17,059 nt of DNA from Gammaproteobacteria bacterium (GTDB lineage Bacteria; Pseudomonadota; Gammaproteobacteria; Pseudomonadales; Pseudohongiellaceae): the NCBI GenBank assembly GCA_007571115.1, contig RKSA01000180.1:1-17059 (forward strand). Reading direction: 5' to 3'. Numbering within the stretch: the stretch's first letter is position 1; every line of letters starts with the position of its first letter. The translations under genes were made by a program, and so were the position numbers. Below the pieces are notes generated by a model. The model was not told the DNA's origin. It saw nothing but the letters and a program-made list of their open reading frames with translations, and ran no database searches. This document shows, piece by piece, positions 6,665 through 15,010 of this stretch.

Positions 6665-8524
6665 TCAGGCCGAGGCGAGCTGCGCCAGGCTCGGCTGGTC
6701 CTGCAAGATCGCCGCCTCGATATGCTCGGCGCTGATCGCCACGCCGTTGTAGCTGAGGATCGGGCGCAGCTTTTCGTAATTCGCCGCCTTGCACTCGATT
6801 TGCAGCAGGCTCTTCATTTGCGCGTCGCGATTCTGCTCGACGACGTAGACGCATTCGTGGGCCTCGATGAAGCGCGACACTTCCTCGTGGAAGGGAAACG
6901 AGCGGATGCGCAGCGTGTCGAGCACGATTCCCTGCTGGGCGAGTGCGTCGCGGACTTCAGCGATGGCGCTTGCGGTGCTGCCAAAATGGATCATGCCGTA
7001 GCGCTGGCCTGCCGTTTCGAGCTCGGGCTCGGGCAGGTGCTGCGGCGCGTTGGCGAATTTTCTCGCCAGCCGGTCCATGACTTCGGCGTGGACGTCACCA
7101 TCCTCGGTATACGCCGCCATGGCGTTGTGCGAGCTCCCCCGGGTGAAATAGCTGCCCTTGTCGGGATGGGCGCCGGGAAGCGTTCGCCAGGGGATGCCAT
7201 CGCCATCGACATCGGCATAGCGGCCAAAGCTTTCGAGTTCATCGAGGGCCTCGGCGTCGAGAAGCTTGCCGCGGTCGTAGCGGCGCGAATCGTCCCAGGC
7301 GAGGGGTTCGCAGAGGTGCTCGTTCATTCCCAGCTCGAGGTCGCTCATGACGATCACCGGGGTCTGCAAGCGCTCGGCGATGTCGAAAGAGGCTGCGGCG
7401 AACTCGAAACATTCCCGGGGAGTGCTGGGGAAGAGCAGGATCTGCCGCGTGTCGCCGTGGGAGGCGAAGGCGCAGGTGAGCAAATCGCCCTGCTGAGTGC
7501 GGGTCGGCATTCCCGTCGAAGGGCCGACTCGCTGAATGTTGAACAGCACTACGGGAACTTCGGCGAAATACGCGAGCCCGAGGAATTCCTGCATCAGCGA
7601 GACTCCGGGGCCGCTCGAAGCGGTAAAAGCCCTGGCGCCATTCCAGCCGGCGCCGATGGCGATGCCGATCGCCGCGAGCTCGTCCTCGGCCTGGACGATG
7701 GCGAACTTCCTCTTGCCTGTTCCCGGATCGATTCGCAGGCGCTTGCAGTACTTGCCGAAGGAATCGACCACCGAAGTCGACGGCGTCAATGGATACCACG
7801 AGGCGATGGTCGCGCCACCATAGACGCAGCCGAGCCCGATCGCGGTATTGCCGTCCATGAGGATCTTTCCCCGGGCCCGGTCCGAAGCCTCGAGGCGGAT
7901 CGGCAGCGGGCAGTCGAAATGGTCCTTGGCGTATTGATAGCCGAGCTCGAGGGCGTGGACATTCGGCAGGATCAGTTTTTCCTTGCCGCGGAACTGCTGG
8001 CTAATCATTCCCGTGAGGATTTCGAAATCGATCGCGAGGAATGCCGCGAGGGCACCGACGTAGACGATGTTCTGGAACAACTGCCGCTGGCCCGGATGCT
8101 CGAATTCGCGCAGGCAGATGTCGCGCAGGGGGATCGGCAGGAAGTTCAAGTCCTTGCGCAGTGGCCTGAGAGGCTTGGACGAATCGTAGAGCACATAGCC
8201 ATCGGCGAGCACGGACTCGATGTCCCTGGCGATCGTCTGCTCGTTGATGGCGACCATCAGGTCGACGCCTTCGCGCCTGCCGAGGTAGCCCCGCTCGTTG
8301 ACCCGCACCTCGTACCAGGTCGGCAGCCCCTGGATGTTCGATGGAAAGATGTTGTGCGGGCTGACCGGGATCCCCATGCGGAAGATCGCCTTGGCGAAAA
8401 GGTTGTTGGCGCTCGCCGAGCCCGAACCGTTGACGTTGGCGAACTTGACGACAAAATCGTTGACTCCCGACTGCTTGCGCGAAGTGCGCCGCGAAGCTCC
8501 GGGCGCGGGGCAGGAGCTACTCAT
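6665..8524 (-). CDS. korA: 2-oxoacid oxidoreductase, fused gamma-alpha subunit
   Basis: This 619-residue protein joins two subunits that are separate in many archaeal enzymes. Residues ~24-190 are the gamma domain, which helps bind CoA (FANVNGSGSASANNLFAKA; near 80, GYLGRREG). Residues ~215-610 are the alpha domain with YPLTPSTSVVDSF at 244-256, the QAEDE segment around E280, TASSGPGVSLMQE at 301-313 and GPSTGMPTRTQQGDL at 335-347, where T341/R342 match the region that contacts substrate carboxylate or CoA in this superfamily. It has no ferredoxin domain; that is in korC. The start at ATG 8524 overlaps the korC stop as ATGA, implying translational coupling. The open frame continues upstream to 8617, but only inside korC. 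The length is normal for KorA of the fused type. It should pair with KorB, whose gene follows 14 nt downstream. Confidence 0.92.
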   Translation of the reverse strand: MSSSCPAPGASRRTSRKQSGVNDFVVKFANVNGSGSASANNLFAKAIFRMGIPVSPHNIFPSNIQGLPTWYEVRVNERGYLGRREGVDLMVAINEQTIARDIESVLADGYVLYDSSKPLRPLRKDLNFLPIPLRDICLREFEHPGQRQLFQNIVYVGALAAFLAIDFEILTGMISQQFRGKEKLILPNVHALELGYQYAKDHFDCPLPIRLEASDRARGKILMDGNTAIGLGCVYGGATIASWYPLTPSTSVVDSFGKYCKRLRIDPGTGKRKFAIVQAEDELAAIGIAIGAGWNGARAFTASSGPGVSLMQEFLGLAYFAEVPVVLFNIQRVGPSTGMPTRTQQGDLLTCAFASHGDTRQILLFPSTPRECFEFAAASFDIAERLQTPVIVMSDLELGMNEHLCEPLAWDDSRRYDRGKLLDAEALDELESFGRYADVDGDGIPWRTLPGAHPDKGSYFTRGSSHNAMAAYTEDGDVHAEVMDRLARKFANAPQHLPEPELETAGQRYGMIHFGSTASAIAEVRDALAQQGIVLDTLRIRSFPFHEEVSRFIEAHECVYVVEQNRDAQMKSLLQIECKAANYEKLRPILSYNGVAISAEHIEAAILQDQPSLAQLASA

Positions 8525-10296
8525 GCGTTGACCGCCTTGGCCGGATTGAAGAGGAACTTCTGCATGTCCCAGGCTGCGGTGGGGCAGCGCTCCGCGCAGA
8601 GCCCGCAGTGCAGGCAAAGATCCTCGTTCTTCGCCATGATTCGCCCGGTGCCGAGGGGGTTCGACACGTACAGGTCCTGTTCAAGGTTCCCGGCCGGCGC
8701 CAGGAGCCGCTCGCGCAGTTCGGCCTCTTCGCCGTTGGCGGTGAAAGTGATGCAGTCGGTGGGGCAGATGTCGACGCAGGCATCGCATTCGATGCACGAG
8801 GGTGCGGCGAACACCGTTTGCACGTCGCAGTTGAGGCAGCGCAAGGTCTCGGCGTGGGCGAGCGCTTCATCGAAGCCGAGCTCGACTTCGACGTTGATGT
8901 CGTTGAGCGTTTGTTCCTTGGCTGCGTGGGGAACGGCGTAGCGCTGGTCGTGGCTGATGTCGTTGTCGTAGGACCACTGATGGATTCCCATTTTCTCGCT
9001 CGACAGCGTGCTCAGGTCGGCTGGGCGGTCGTTGACGTTGCGGCCCTGGCAGAACAGGTGGATCGAAAGCGCTGCGGCGTGGCCGTGGGCGACCGCAGTG
9101 ATGATGTTGTCGGGCCCGAGCGCGGCGTCGCCGCCGAAGAAAACCTTTTCGTGGGTCGACTGGAAGCTCGTCTTGTCGAGCACGGGCAATTGCCAGCGGT
9201 CGAACTCGATGCCGAGGTCGCGCTCGATCCAGGGGAAGGAATTTTCCTGGCCGATCGCGCAAAGCACGTCGTCGCAGGGAAGGATCAGCGGTTCCTCGCC
9301 GGTGGGGACGAGCAAGCGCCTGCCATCGCTGTCGTATTCCCGGCGCACCTTCTCGAATTCCATTCCCGTCAGCTTGCCGTTCTCGATCAGGTAGCGTTTC
9401 GGCACGCAGAAATTGACGATCGGGATGTCCTCGTTGATGGCGTCCTCGATTTCCCAGGGCGACGCCTTCATTTCGTCGAAACCGCTACGGACGACGACCT
9501 TGACATCCTTGCCGCCAAGCCTTTTCGAGCTGCGGCAGCAATCCATCGCGGTATTGCCGCCACCGAGCACGATGACCTTTTCGCCGATCGAGTCGATGTG
9601 CTCGAAAGCGACGCTCGCCAGCCATTCGATTCCGGTATGAACGTTCGTCGCGGCGGCTTCGTGGCCCGGCAGTTGCAGGGTCTTGCCCAGCGGCGCCCCG
9701 GTGCCGACGAAGACCGCATCGAAGTCCTCGGCGAGCAGGGCCCTCATGCTGCTGACCGCGCTGCCGAAACGGCATTCGACTCCCATGTCGAGGATGTAGT
9801 GCAGCTCCTCTTCGAGCACCTTGGCGGGGAGGCGAAAGCGCGGGATCTGCGTGCGCATCGCGCCGCCGGCGGCGCCATCGCGGTCGAACACGACGATCTC
9901 GTAGCCGAGCGGCAGCAGGTCCCGGGCAACCGTCAGCGAGGCGGGGCCGGCGCCGACGAGGGCGATTCTTCGGCCGTTCTTGCGCTTGGGAACCTTGGGC
10001 AGCCGCGCGGCGATGTCCGACTTGTAGTCGGCGGCGACTCGCTTCAGGCGGCAAATCGCAACGGGTTGCTCCTCGACCCGGCCTCGTCGGCAAGCAGGCT
10101 CGCAGGGGCGGTCGCAGGTGCGGCCAAGAATCCCCGGGAACACGTTCGACTCCCAGTTGATCATGTACGCGTCGGTATAGCGCCGCGCCGCGATCAGGCG
10201 GATGTATTCGGGAACCGGGGTATGCGCAGGGCAGGCCCATTGGCAGTCGACCACCTTGTGGAAGTAGTCGGGATTGCTGATATCGGTTGGCTGCAT
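8521..10296 (-). CDS. korC: GltD-like FAD/NAD(P) oxidoreductase with C-terminal 2[4Fe-4S] ferredoxin (KorC-type electron-transfer subunit)
   Basis: This 591-residue protein should pass electrons between the KorAB iron-sulfur centre and NAD(P). The N-terminal cysteine region typical of the GltD family has C18, C22 (CQWACPAHTP), C61, C65, C69 (CDRPCEPAC) and C82. The first FAD fold is VGAGPAS at 114-120. The NAD(P) fold is LGGGNTAMD at 244-252. The closing FAD motif GGDAALGPDNIITA is at 388-401. CLNC at 487-490 leads into two ferredoxin clusters: C501, C504, C507, C511 and C561, C564, C567, C571. A ~50-residue insert separates them. The gene is first in the operon and overlaps korA by 4 nt. Subunits of about 64, 67 and 38 kDa fit the KorABC 2-oxoglutarate:NADP+ oxidoreductase of Azoarcus evansii as I recall it. 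Taken alone, the protein could be annotated as a glutamate synthase small subunit, but no large subunit is nearby. Confidence 0.85.
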   Translation of the reverse strand: MQPTDISNPDYFHKVVDCQWACPAHTPVPEYIRLIAARRYTDAYMINWESNVFPGILGRTCDRPCEPACRRGRVEEQPVAICRLKRVAADYKSDIAARLPKVPKRKNGRRIALVGAGPASLTVARDLLPLGYEIVVFDRDGAAGGAMRTQIPRFRLPAKVLEEELHYILDMGVECRFGSAVSSMRALLAEDFDAVFVGTGAPLGKTLQLPGHEAAATNVHTGIEWLASVAFEHIDSIGEKVIVLGGGNTAMDCCRSSKRLGGKDVKVVVRSGFDEMKASPWEIEDAINEDIPIVNFCVPKRYLIENGKLTGMEFEKVRREYDSDGRRLLVPTGEEPLILPCDDVLCAIGQENSFPWIERDLGIEFDRWQLPVLDKTSFQSTHEKVFFGGDAALGPDNIITAVAHGHAAALSIHLFCQGRNVNDRPADLSTLSSEKMGIHQWSYDNDISHDQRYAVPHAAKEQTLNDINVEVELGFDEALAHAETLRCLNCDVQTVFAAPSCIECDACVDICPTDCITFTANGEEAELRERLLAPAGNLEQDLYVSNPLGTGRIMAKNEDLCLHCGLCAERCPTAAWDMQKFLFNPAKAVNA

Positions 10297-10355
10297 TTCG
10301 CTGCTCGACGGATCGCCAGCGCTGGCGAGGCGCCCAAAAGTCCGAATTCGCTGGC

Positions 10356-10361
10356 ATTGTA
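10356..10361 (-). promoter_or_regulatory. Candidate -10 element for the korCAB operon
   Basis: On the minus strand this reads TACAAT, five of six matches to the sigma70 -10 hexamer, 59 nt upstream of the korC start codon. It would give a leader of about 50 nt. No convincing -35 box is at the right distance, so the promoter may need an activator or may be a chance match. Confidence 0.35.
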
Positions 10362-10454
10362 TGCGATTCGGGGCGGAAATGCGGCAGTTCCGCGTGCTGG
10401 CCTTGACGGTTTCGTCGTCGTGGCTGCTGGCGGGTCAAGGCGCAAGCAAGACGC

Positions 10455-10484
10455 AAAAAAGGCCCGGCACTTGCGTGCCGAGCC
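10455..10484 (-). terminator. Intrinsic terminator of the ylqF-M16C peptidase transcript
   Basis: On the minus strand GGCTCGGCAC, loop GCAA and GTGCCGGGCC form a 10-bp stem (one G-U pair) followed at once by six T residues. It lies 158 nt past the peptidase stop codon and upstream of the korC promoter region, so it separates the two same-strand transcription units. Confidence 0.88.
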
Positions 10485-10642
10485 AAACTTGCCTTCAAGG
10501 GAGAGATCAATGAATCAGGGTTCAGCCTCGTCAAACCGTTTGCCGACCATAATTCACCTACGCTTGATGGGACTGGACCTTGCGGGAAAAGTTCCCTCTC
10601 CCGGGGAAAAATGCCAAAACAGGCAGGATTCGCAGCGTCCGG

Positions 10643-13612
10643 TCACAGGTTCACGACTTGCAGGCCCTCGATTTGCAGCTCATCGGCGCGTTCGGCGCTG
10701 CTGATGATGCCAAAACTCGCCTGGGCGGGGTCGAAATGGCTTTGCACGACTCGTCGCAGGTCATCGAGGGTCGTTGCCAGCGCGCGTTCGCGGAAGGCGC
10801 GGCGCTGTTCGAGCGCGCGCCCCGTCAGGTGATCGTAAAACGCCGCCTTGGCTTCTCCGGCGGGGGACGAGGGCTTGTCCATCGCGGCGATCACTCCGAG
10901 AATCGCCTCCTCGAGCTGGCGTTGCTGGTGCCTGCCATCGACGACCCATTCGAGAGCGCGATCGAAGTCCTGCAAGGTCTCCTGCAGGCGCGGGTCTCGA
11001 TAGGAAAAGCATTGGAAGGCCGCAACATTGGCGTTCTGGCTCGCGCCGCTGCCATAGGCGCCTCCCTGCTCGCGAATCGCGCGATGCAGGAAGCCGTTGT
11101 TGATGAAGCGCGCGAGCACGTGCAGGACGGCACTGTCGGCATGGTCGCCGGAGACCGTTGGCCAGGCCTTGGCGCAGAAGTTGACTTCGGTCGCGGTGGT
11201 CCAGAGTTCGCGCTTGCGCTCGCGCAGGGCAGGCAAGGCAAAGGCTGCTTGGGTCTTGCCTGCCGGCGCTCCCGACCAGCTTTCGGCAAGTTCGCCGAGC
11301 AGGCGCTCGCGATGCTGTTGCTCGCCGATGAGCAGAAACTGCTTCTCGCTGCTTGCAATTTCCTTGTGCAGGCGGCACAGCCTTTCGAGCAGCTCGTGCT
11401 GTGCCTGGGCCTCAGGCAGCTCGCCCACGAGCCCGCGTAGCCGGCGGATGCTTTCCAGGCCTGTGGAGCGGTGCGAGAGCAGGGCGCCGGAGCTCATGTG
11501 GCTACATGCCAGGTTGATCGCGAGGGCGTGCCCCCGGGAGGTGATGCTGTTTTCCTTGCGCGCCTGGATCTGTTCGAGCAGCTCGCGCAGGCGGCCTGCC
11601 TCGTCGAAGCGCAGCTTATCGATCGTCTCGCGCAGCAGGTGCGCAAGCTCGCGGTGCCTGCCGAGCAGGCATTTTGCCGAAACGCTGAACAGCGCGTGGT
11701 GCGTCTGCACGTCGCCGCGATGGGCGCGGATCGTGCTGAAGCCGTTGACTCCGCCGCCAACGCTCGCCTGCCAGGTCTGCACCTCGGCGTAATCTTTCGC
11801 ACCCACTCCCAACTCGCCGAAGCACGCGCAGTAGAGGTGCAGAACCTCGAGCAGTTCGTCGGCGAGCGATGGCAGCTCGAAAACGACTTGCTGGTACGCT
11901 AGGCCATTGGTGCCCTGGCCGAAAAAACTCACCTCGCCGCCGCCATCGGGCAGCCACGACGGCTGGCGCTCGGGCTCGTGCAGATCCTTTGGCACATCTT
12001 CGAGTCCGACTCGGGGAAGCGCTTCGGCATCGTCCTCGAGCATCTGCCGCTCGTGCAGGCGCCGCGAGCGCTCGACGATCGCCTTGCGCTGCTCCCCGGG
12101 CAAGGATTCGCGAATCGCCGCGAGGCGGCGCTGTTCAGCTTCGGCGCGGCGCGCTGCGAGCTGCGAATCGGGAAGCAGGGTCAGGGTGACGCGATGGGGG
12201 TTGTCGAGCAGCAATTCGCGAACGAGGGAGGGCACAAAACCCGGATCGCGGATCTGCTCGCGCAGTTTCGCCAGCACCGGGTCGAGGTCGAGCATTGCTG
12301 CCGGGTCGCCGCGATGAATTGCCGCAGGCAGGCCCGCGAGTATCAGTTGCAGCCCATAAGGATAGCTGCCGCCGCTGATTTCTCGCTGCTCGAGTTCGAG
12401 CTGATGCAAGGCCGCCTCGACCTGTTCCTGGGCGACTCCGTTTTCGGCGAGGTGTTCGAGGGTATCGAGAATCAGTTTCTCGACGGCGATCGTCGCGTTC
12501 GCCTCGCAGCCTTCGAGTCCGGCCAAAAAGCTCATTTCGCGATGCGACGATTCTAGCCCGCACAGCGGCGAAGGCGCGGTGCCGAGACTCGAGGATTCGA
12601 GCGCCCTGGCGAGAGGGCTGGCGCTATTGTCGAACAGCACGCTGGCGAGCAACTGAGTGCGGAACTGCTGTTCGAGATCGCTGCCGTGACCGAGCAGCCA
12701 GCCGAGCACGACGTGGGTCTTGCGCCCGTCGTCGCCGGCTTCGACCGCATAACGCTCCTCGACTCGCAGGGGAGCGTGGTAGCGCGATTCGTCGGCGATA
12801 TGCACGGGCTCGTCGAGCCGCACGAAACCGGCGAGGGCAAGCTGTTCGAAATTCCCCTGATGCTCGCTTGCCGGAATGTCGCCAAAAGTCATGAAAACCG
12901 AATTTCCCGGATGATAGTGGCGGCGATGGAAATTGACGAGGTGCTGGTAGCCGAGCTTGGGAATCTCGCCTGGATCGCCGCCACTATTGAAGTGATACGT
13001 CGTTTCGGGAAACAGGTAGCGGCACATGGTGTGCCAGAGCACGCTGACCGGCGAGCTCATGGCGCCTTTCATCTCGTTGTAGACGACTCCCTTGACGAGA
13101 AGCTCGCTGTTCGGGTCGGCGGGGTCGGCAAATTCGAGGCGGTGGCCTTCCTGGGCAAAATCGAGCTCTTCCAGGTTCGGATAGAATGCAGCATCCATGT
13201 ACACTTGCAGCAAGTTATTGAAGTCTTTCCGATTTTTGCTTGCGAAAGGATAGGCGGTCCAGTCGCTGCTGGTGAAAGCGTTCATGAAGGTGTTGAGTGA
13301 TCGCCGCGTCATCATGAAGAACGGGTCACGAACCGGGAACCTGGCGCTGCCGCACAGGCTCGTGTGCTCGAGCACGTGGGCGACTCCGGTCGAATCCATC
13401 GGCGCGGTGCGGAACGCGACGAGAAAGACGTTTTCGCGGTGATCGCTATCGAGGTGGTAGTGCAGCGCACCCGTGGCGCGATGCTCGTATGCCGCCACCG
13501 TGAGCTTGAGCGAGGGAACGTGGCAGACCTGCTTGCGCAGGAAAGCCGGGTGCGCCAGCGTGGCGCGTTCGGCCTCGTCGCTGGGGAAAGCAGGGGCTAT
13601 GGCATTGCTCAT
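10643..13612 (-). CDS. M16C (PreP-like) zinc metallopeptidase
   Basis: This 989-residue protein belongs to the insulinase/presequence-protease group, single-chain enzymes that close around and degrade unfolded peptides. The inverted zinc motif HVLEH is at 79-83, followed by TSLCGS. The third zinc ligand E180 in YNEMKGA is 97 residues after H83, the same spacing I recall for human PreP (H108/E205). The four-domain length fits subfamily M16C. Near the C-terminus, REQGGAYGSGA with a downstream SYRDPRL matches the Arg/Tyr substrate-binding region. No signal peptide is visible, so it is probably cytoplasmic, clearing peptides of about 10-65 residues as the family does. The ATG overlaps the ylqF stop (ATGA), and the Shine-Dalgarno is weak, which suggests translational coupling. 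An intrinsic terminator follows. Physiological substrates cannot be told from sequence. Confidence 0.92.
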   Translation of the reverse strand: MSNAIAPAFPSDEAERATLAHPAFLRKQVCHVPSLKLTVAAYEHRATGALHYHLDSDHRENVFLVAFRTAPMDSTGVAHVLEHTSLCGSARFPVRDPFFMMTRRSLNTFMNAFTSSDWTAYPFASKNRKDFNNLLQVYMDAAFYPNLEELDFAQEGHRLEFADPADPNSELLVKGVVYNEMKGAMSSPVSVLWHTMCRYLFPETTYHFNSGGDPGEIPKLGYQHLVNFHRRHYHPGNSVFMTFGDIPASEHQGNFEQLALAGFVRLDEPVHIADESRYHAPLRVEERYAVEAGDDGRKTHVVLGWLLGHGSDLEQQFRTQLLASVLFDNSASPLARALESSSLGTAPSPLCGLESSHREMSFLAGLEGCEANATIAVEKLILDTLEHLAENGVAQEQVEAALHQLELEQREISGGSYPYGLQLILAGLPAAIHRGDPAAMLDLDPVLAKLREQIRDPGFVPSLVRELLLDNPHRVTLTLLPDSQLAARRAEAEQRRLAAIRESLPGEQRKAIVERSRRLHERQMLEDDAEALPRVGLEDVPKDLHEPERQPSWLPDGGGEVSFFGQGTNGLAYQQVVFELPSLADELLEVLHLYCACFGELGVGAKDYAEVQTWQASVGGGVNGFSTIRAHRGDVQTHHALFSVSAKCLLGRHRELAHLLRETIDKLRFDEAGRLRELLEQIQARKENSITSRGHALAINLACSHMSSGALLSHRSTGLESIRRLRGLVGELPEAQAQHELLERLCRLHKEIASSEKQFLLIGEQQHRERLLGELAESWSGAPAGKTQAAFALPALRERKRELWTTATEVNFCAKAWPTVSGDHADSAVLHVLARFINNGFLHRAIREQGGAYGSGASQNANVAAFQCFSYRDPRLQETLQDFDRALEWVVDGRHQQRQLEEAILGVIAAMDKPSSPAGEAKAAFYDHLTGRALEQRRAFRERALATTLDDLRRVVQSHFDPAQASFGIISSAERADELQIEGLQVVNL

Positions 13613-14469
13613 GGGTCGTCCGCTTGGCCGGAATCATCATCCGGCAGATGTTCGAGAGTGATTCTGCCGAGCCGTGCCGCGCGGAAATCGTGCAGGAGCA
13701 TTTCCGCAGCCTTGCCGAGGTCGGCGCGACCGGCGCTGCGCAGGGCGCCGCGCACGGCGGCAATGCTAGCAAAGAAATCCTCGCAGGTGATATCGGTCGC
13801 TTCGAGGCGATAGCGTTCGGCAAGCCTTTCGGGGTGGCGCTGCAAGAGCAGTTGCGCGAGAAACTCGGCGACTTCGAGCTCGTCGATGGCAGCCGCACCG
13901 ATGCTGCCGACGCTCGCCATGAGCAAGGCGGCACGCTGGTCGGAAAGCCTTGGCGACAACATGCCTGGCGTGTCGACGAGACGCCAGCCCGCTGCCAGGC
14001 GCACTGCCTGCTGGCTTCGGGTGACGCTCGGAACGTTGCCCGTTCGTGCCAGCTTGCGGCCGATGCAATGATTGAGCAGGGAGGACTTGCCGACGTTGGG
14101 AATGCCGATGATGGCGATCTCGCCGGGCTTCGGCGCCGCTGCCGCGGACGAGCCCGCGAGCTGCGCGGCGAGGGCGGGCAGGGCATGGCGGTCGATGGGC
14201 TTGTCGCGGCCATGGGTCAGGCAGCCGCCGCCACGTTCGCGAGCGAAATGCTGCCGCCAGGCGCAGGTAGCGGCCGGGTCGGCGAGGTCGGTCTTGTTGA
14301 GAATCCGGATGGTCGGCAGCCCCTGGCGCATCGAGGCGAGCAGCGGGTTGCTGCTCGCGGCGGGAATTCGCGCATCGAGCACTTCGATCGCGAGTTTCGC
14401 CCCGCGCAGCAGTGCGCGAAGCTCCTTGCGCGCCTTGTGCATGTGTCCGGGGTACCAGGAGATTGCCAC
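13609..14469 (-). CDS. ylqF: YlqF/RbgA-type circularly permuted ribosome-assembly GTPase
   Basis: This 286-residue GTPase belongs to the YlqF/RbgA family; the Bacillus member acts late in 50S subunit maturation. The N-terminal signature ISWYPGHMHKARKEL is at 3-17. The G motifs appear in permuted order: G4 NKTD at 58-61, then G1 GIPNVGKSS at 122-130, G2 with T150 (PSVTRS) and G3 DTPG at 166-169. The C-terminal ~90 residues form the helical RNA-binding part usual in the family. The start codon is GTG at 14469, chosen because it gives the canonical N-terminus and has AGAGGAAG just upstream. It is the first gene of a two-gene unit and overlaps the M16C peptidase by 4 nt. It is divergent from bolA, with 162 nt between the start codons. 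Confidence 0.94.
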   Translation of the reverse strand: MAISWYPGHMHKARKELRALLRGAKLAIEVLDARIPAASSNPLLASMRQGLPTIRILNKTDLADPAATCAWRQHFARERGGGCLTHGRDKPIDRHALPALAAQLAGSSAAAAPKPGEIAIIGIPNVGKSSLLNHCIGRKLARTGNVPSVTRSQQAVRLAAGWRLVDTPGMLSPRLSDQRAALLMASVGSIGAAAIDELEVAEFLAQLLLQRHPERLAERYRLEATDITCEDFFASIAAVRGALRSAGRADLGKAAEMLLHDFRAARLGRITLEHLPDDDSGQADDP

Positions 14470-14472
14470 GGG

Positions 14473-14480
14473 CTTCCTCT
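14473..14480 (-). promoter_or_regulatory. Shine-Dalgarno site fixing the ylqF GTG start
   Basis: The minus strand reads AGAGGAAG, then CCC and GTG. The strong GAGG core at 5-8 nt from the start supports use of GTG at 14469, since no in-frame ATG precedes the conserved N-terminal motif. Confidence 0.7.
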
Positions 14481-14579
14481 GCGAAATCGATCAAGTCGGG
14501 CGGTTTGCGGTCGAAAACTCCAAAACTGGCCGCGCTATTTTGCCCGGGTCGAATTTTCGGCTGCCGACACGACTGGGCT

Positions 14580-14588
14580 TGATATACT
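14580..14588 (+). promoter_or_regulatory. Candidate extended -10 promoter of bolA
   Basis: TGATATACT is an extended -10 (TGn plus TATACT, five of six matches). Transcription would start near 14595, leaving a ~37-nt leader before the bolA ATG. The -35 region (CTGCCG, 16 nt upstream) is poor, as is common for extended -10 promoters. It lies in the ylqF/bolA divergent spacer. Confidence 0.5.
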
Positions 14589-14631
14589 GGGCTTCCGGCC
14601 TATGGTAGCGCGCCCCGCCAGGAGATGGCAG

Positions 14632-14946
14632 ATGCAAGAGCTTTTAGAGGAGAAACTGCAGCAGGCCTTCGCGCCTTCGTTCCTCGAAGTGCGCAACGAG
14701 AGCCACATGCACGGCGGCACGGCGACCGATTCGCATTTCCGCATCACCGTCGTCTCGTCGCGCTTTGCCGGAGCGAGCCGGGTCGCGCGGCACCGGCAGG
14801 TCTACCAGTTGCTCGCGAGCGAACTCGCCGGCCCGGTCCATGCCCTGGCGCTGCACTTGCACGAGCCCGGCGAATGGAGCGAGCGCGAGGCAGCGATTCC
14901 CGACTCTCCCGCCTGCCGCGGCGGCGGCAAGCGCGCCGAGGCCTGA
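14632..14946 (+). CDS. bolA: BolA family protein
   Basis: This 104-residue protein belongs to the BolA family, small partners of monothiol glutaredoxins that share a [2Fe-2S] cluster and, in E. coli, also regulate envelope and morphology genes. Visible hallmarks are SHFRITVVSSRFAG at 34-47, ARHRQVY at 52-58 and VHALALHLHEPGEW at 69-82 with the family histidine H70 or H75. The tail SPACRGGGK resembles the E. coli BolA C-terminus, pointing to BolA proper rather than IbaG/YrbA. AGGAG lies 7 nt upstream of ATG 14632. The frame is open upstream into ylqF antisense, but that part is not coding. Another ATG at 14625 is in a different frame and was rejected. The next gene starts 64 nt downstream, so co-transcription with bax is likely. 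Confidence 0.93.
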   Translation: MQELLEEKLQQAFAPSFLEVRNESHMHGGTATDSHFRITVVSSRFAGASRVARHRQVYQLLASELAGPVHALALHLHEPGEWSEREAAIPDSPACRGGGKRAEA

Positions 14947-15010
14947 GCCCGACGCCGCCCCGGCCCGCGTCGCTGGCGCGAAACCCTTCCTGACCCGCAC
15001 TGGAGCCCCT

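Larger units (their letters stand above)
10297..10642. other. Gene-free spacer between the M16C peptidase gene and korC
   Basis: I see no gene here. The part from 10485 to 10642 is the 3' untranslated end of the peptidase transcript and contains a small imperfect TTCCC/GGGAA hairpin near 10590-10610. The terminator occupies 10455-10484. The rest, 10297-10454, should carry the korC promoter and leader. Confidence 0.6.

Noticed and set aside
6651..6854. 68-residue upstream extension of korB
   Set aside because: It overlaps korA in another frame and gives Arg/Ala-rich non-family sequence. ATG 6650 gives the expected N-terminus.
6722..8941. 739-codon plus-strand open frame
   Set aside because: It lies opposite korA and the 3' part of korC, both of which have clear conserved motifs on the minus strand. 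The plus translation resembles no known family.
8608..10704. 698-codon plus-strand open frame
   Set aside because: It is antisense to korC and extends over the promoter and terminator region. No family motif or ribosome-binding support was seen.
13624..14631. N-terminal extension of bolA through the ylqF antisense strand
   Set aside because: The frame is open by chance. BolA homology starts at ATG 14632, which has AGGAG 7 nt upstream, and the divergent promoter lies inside the supposed extension.
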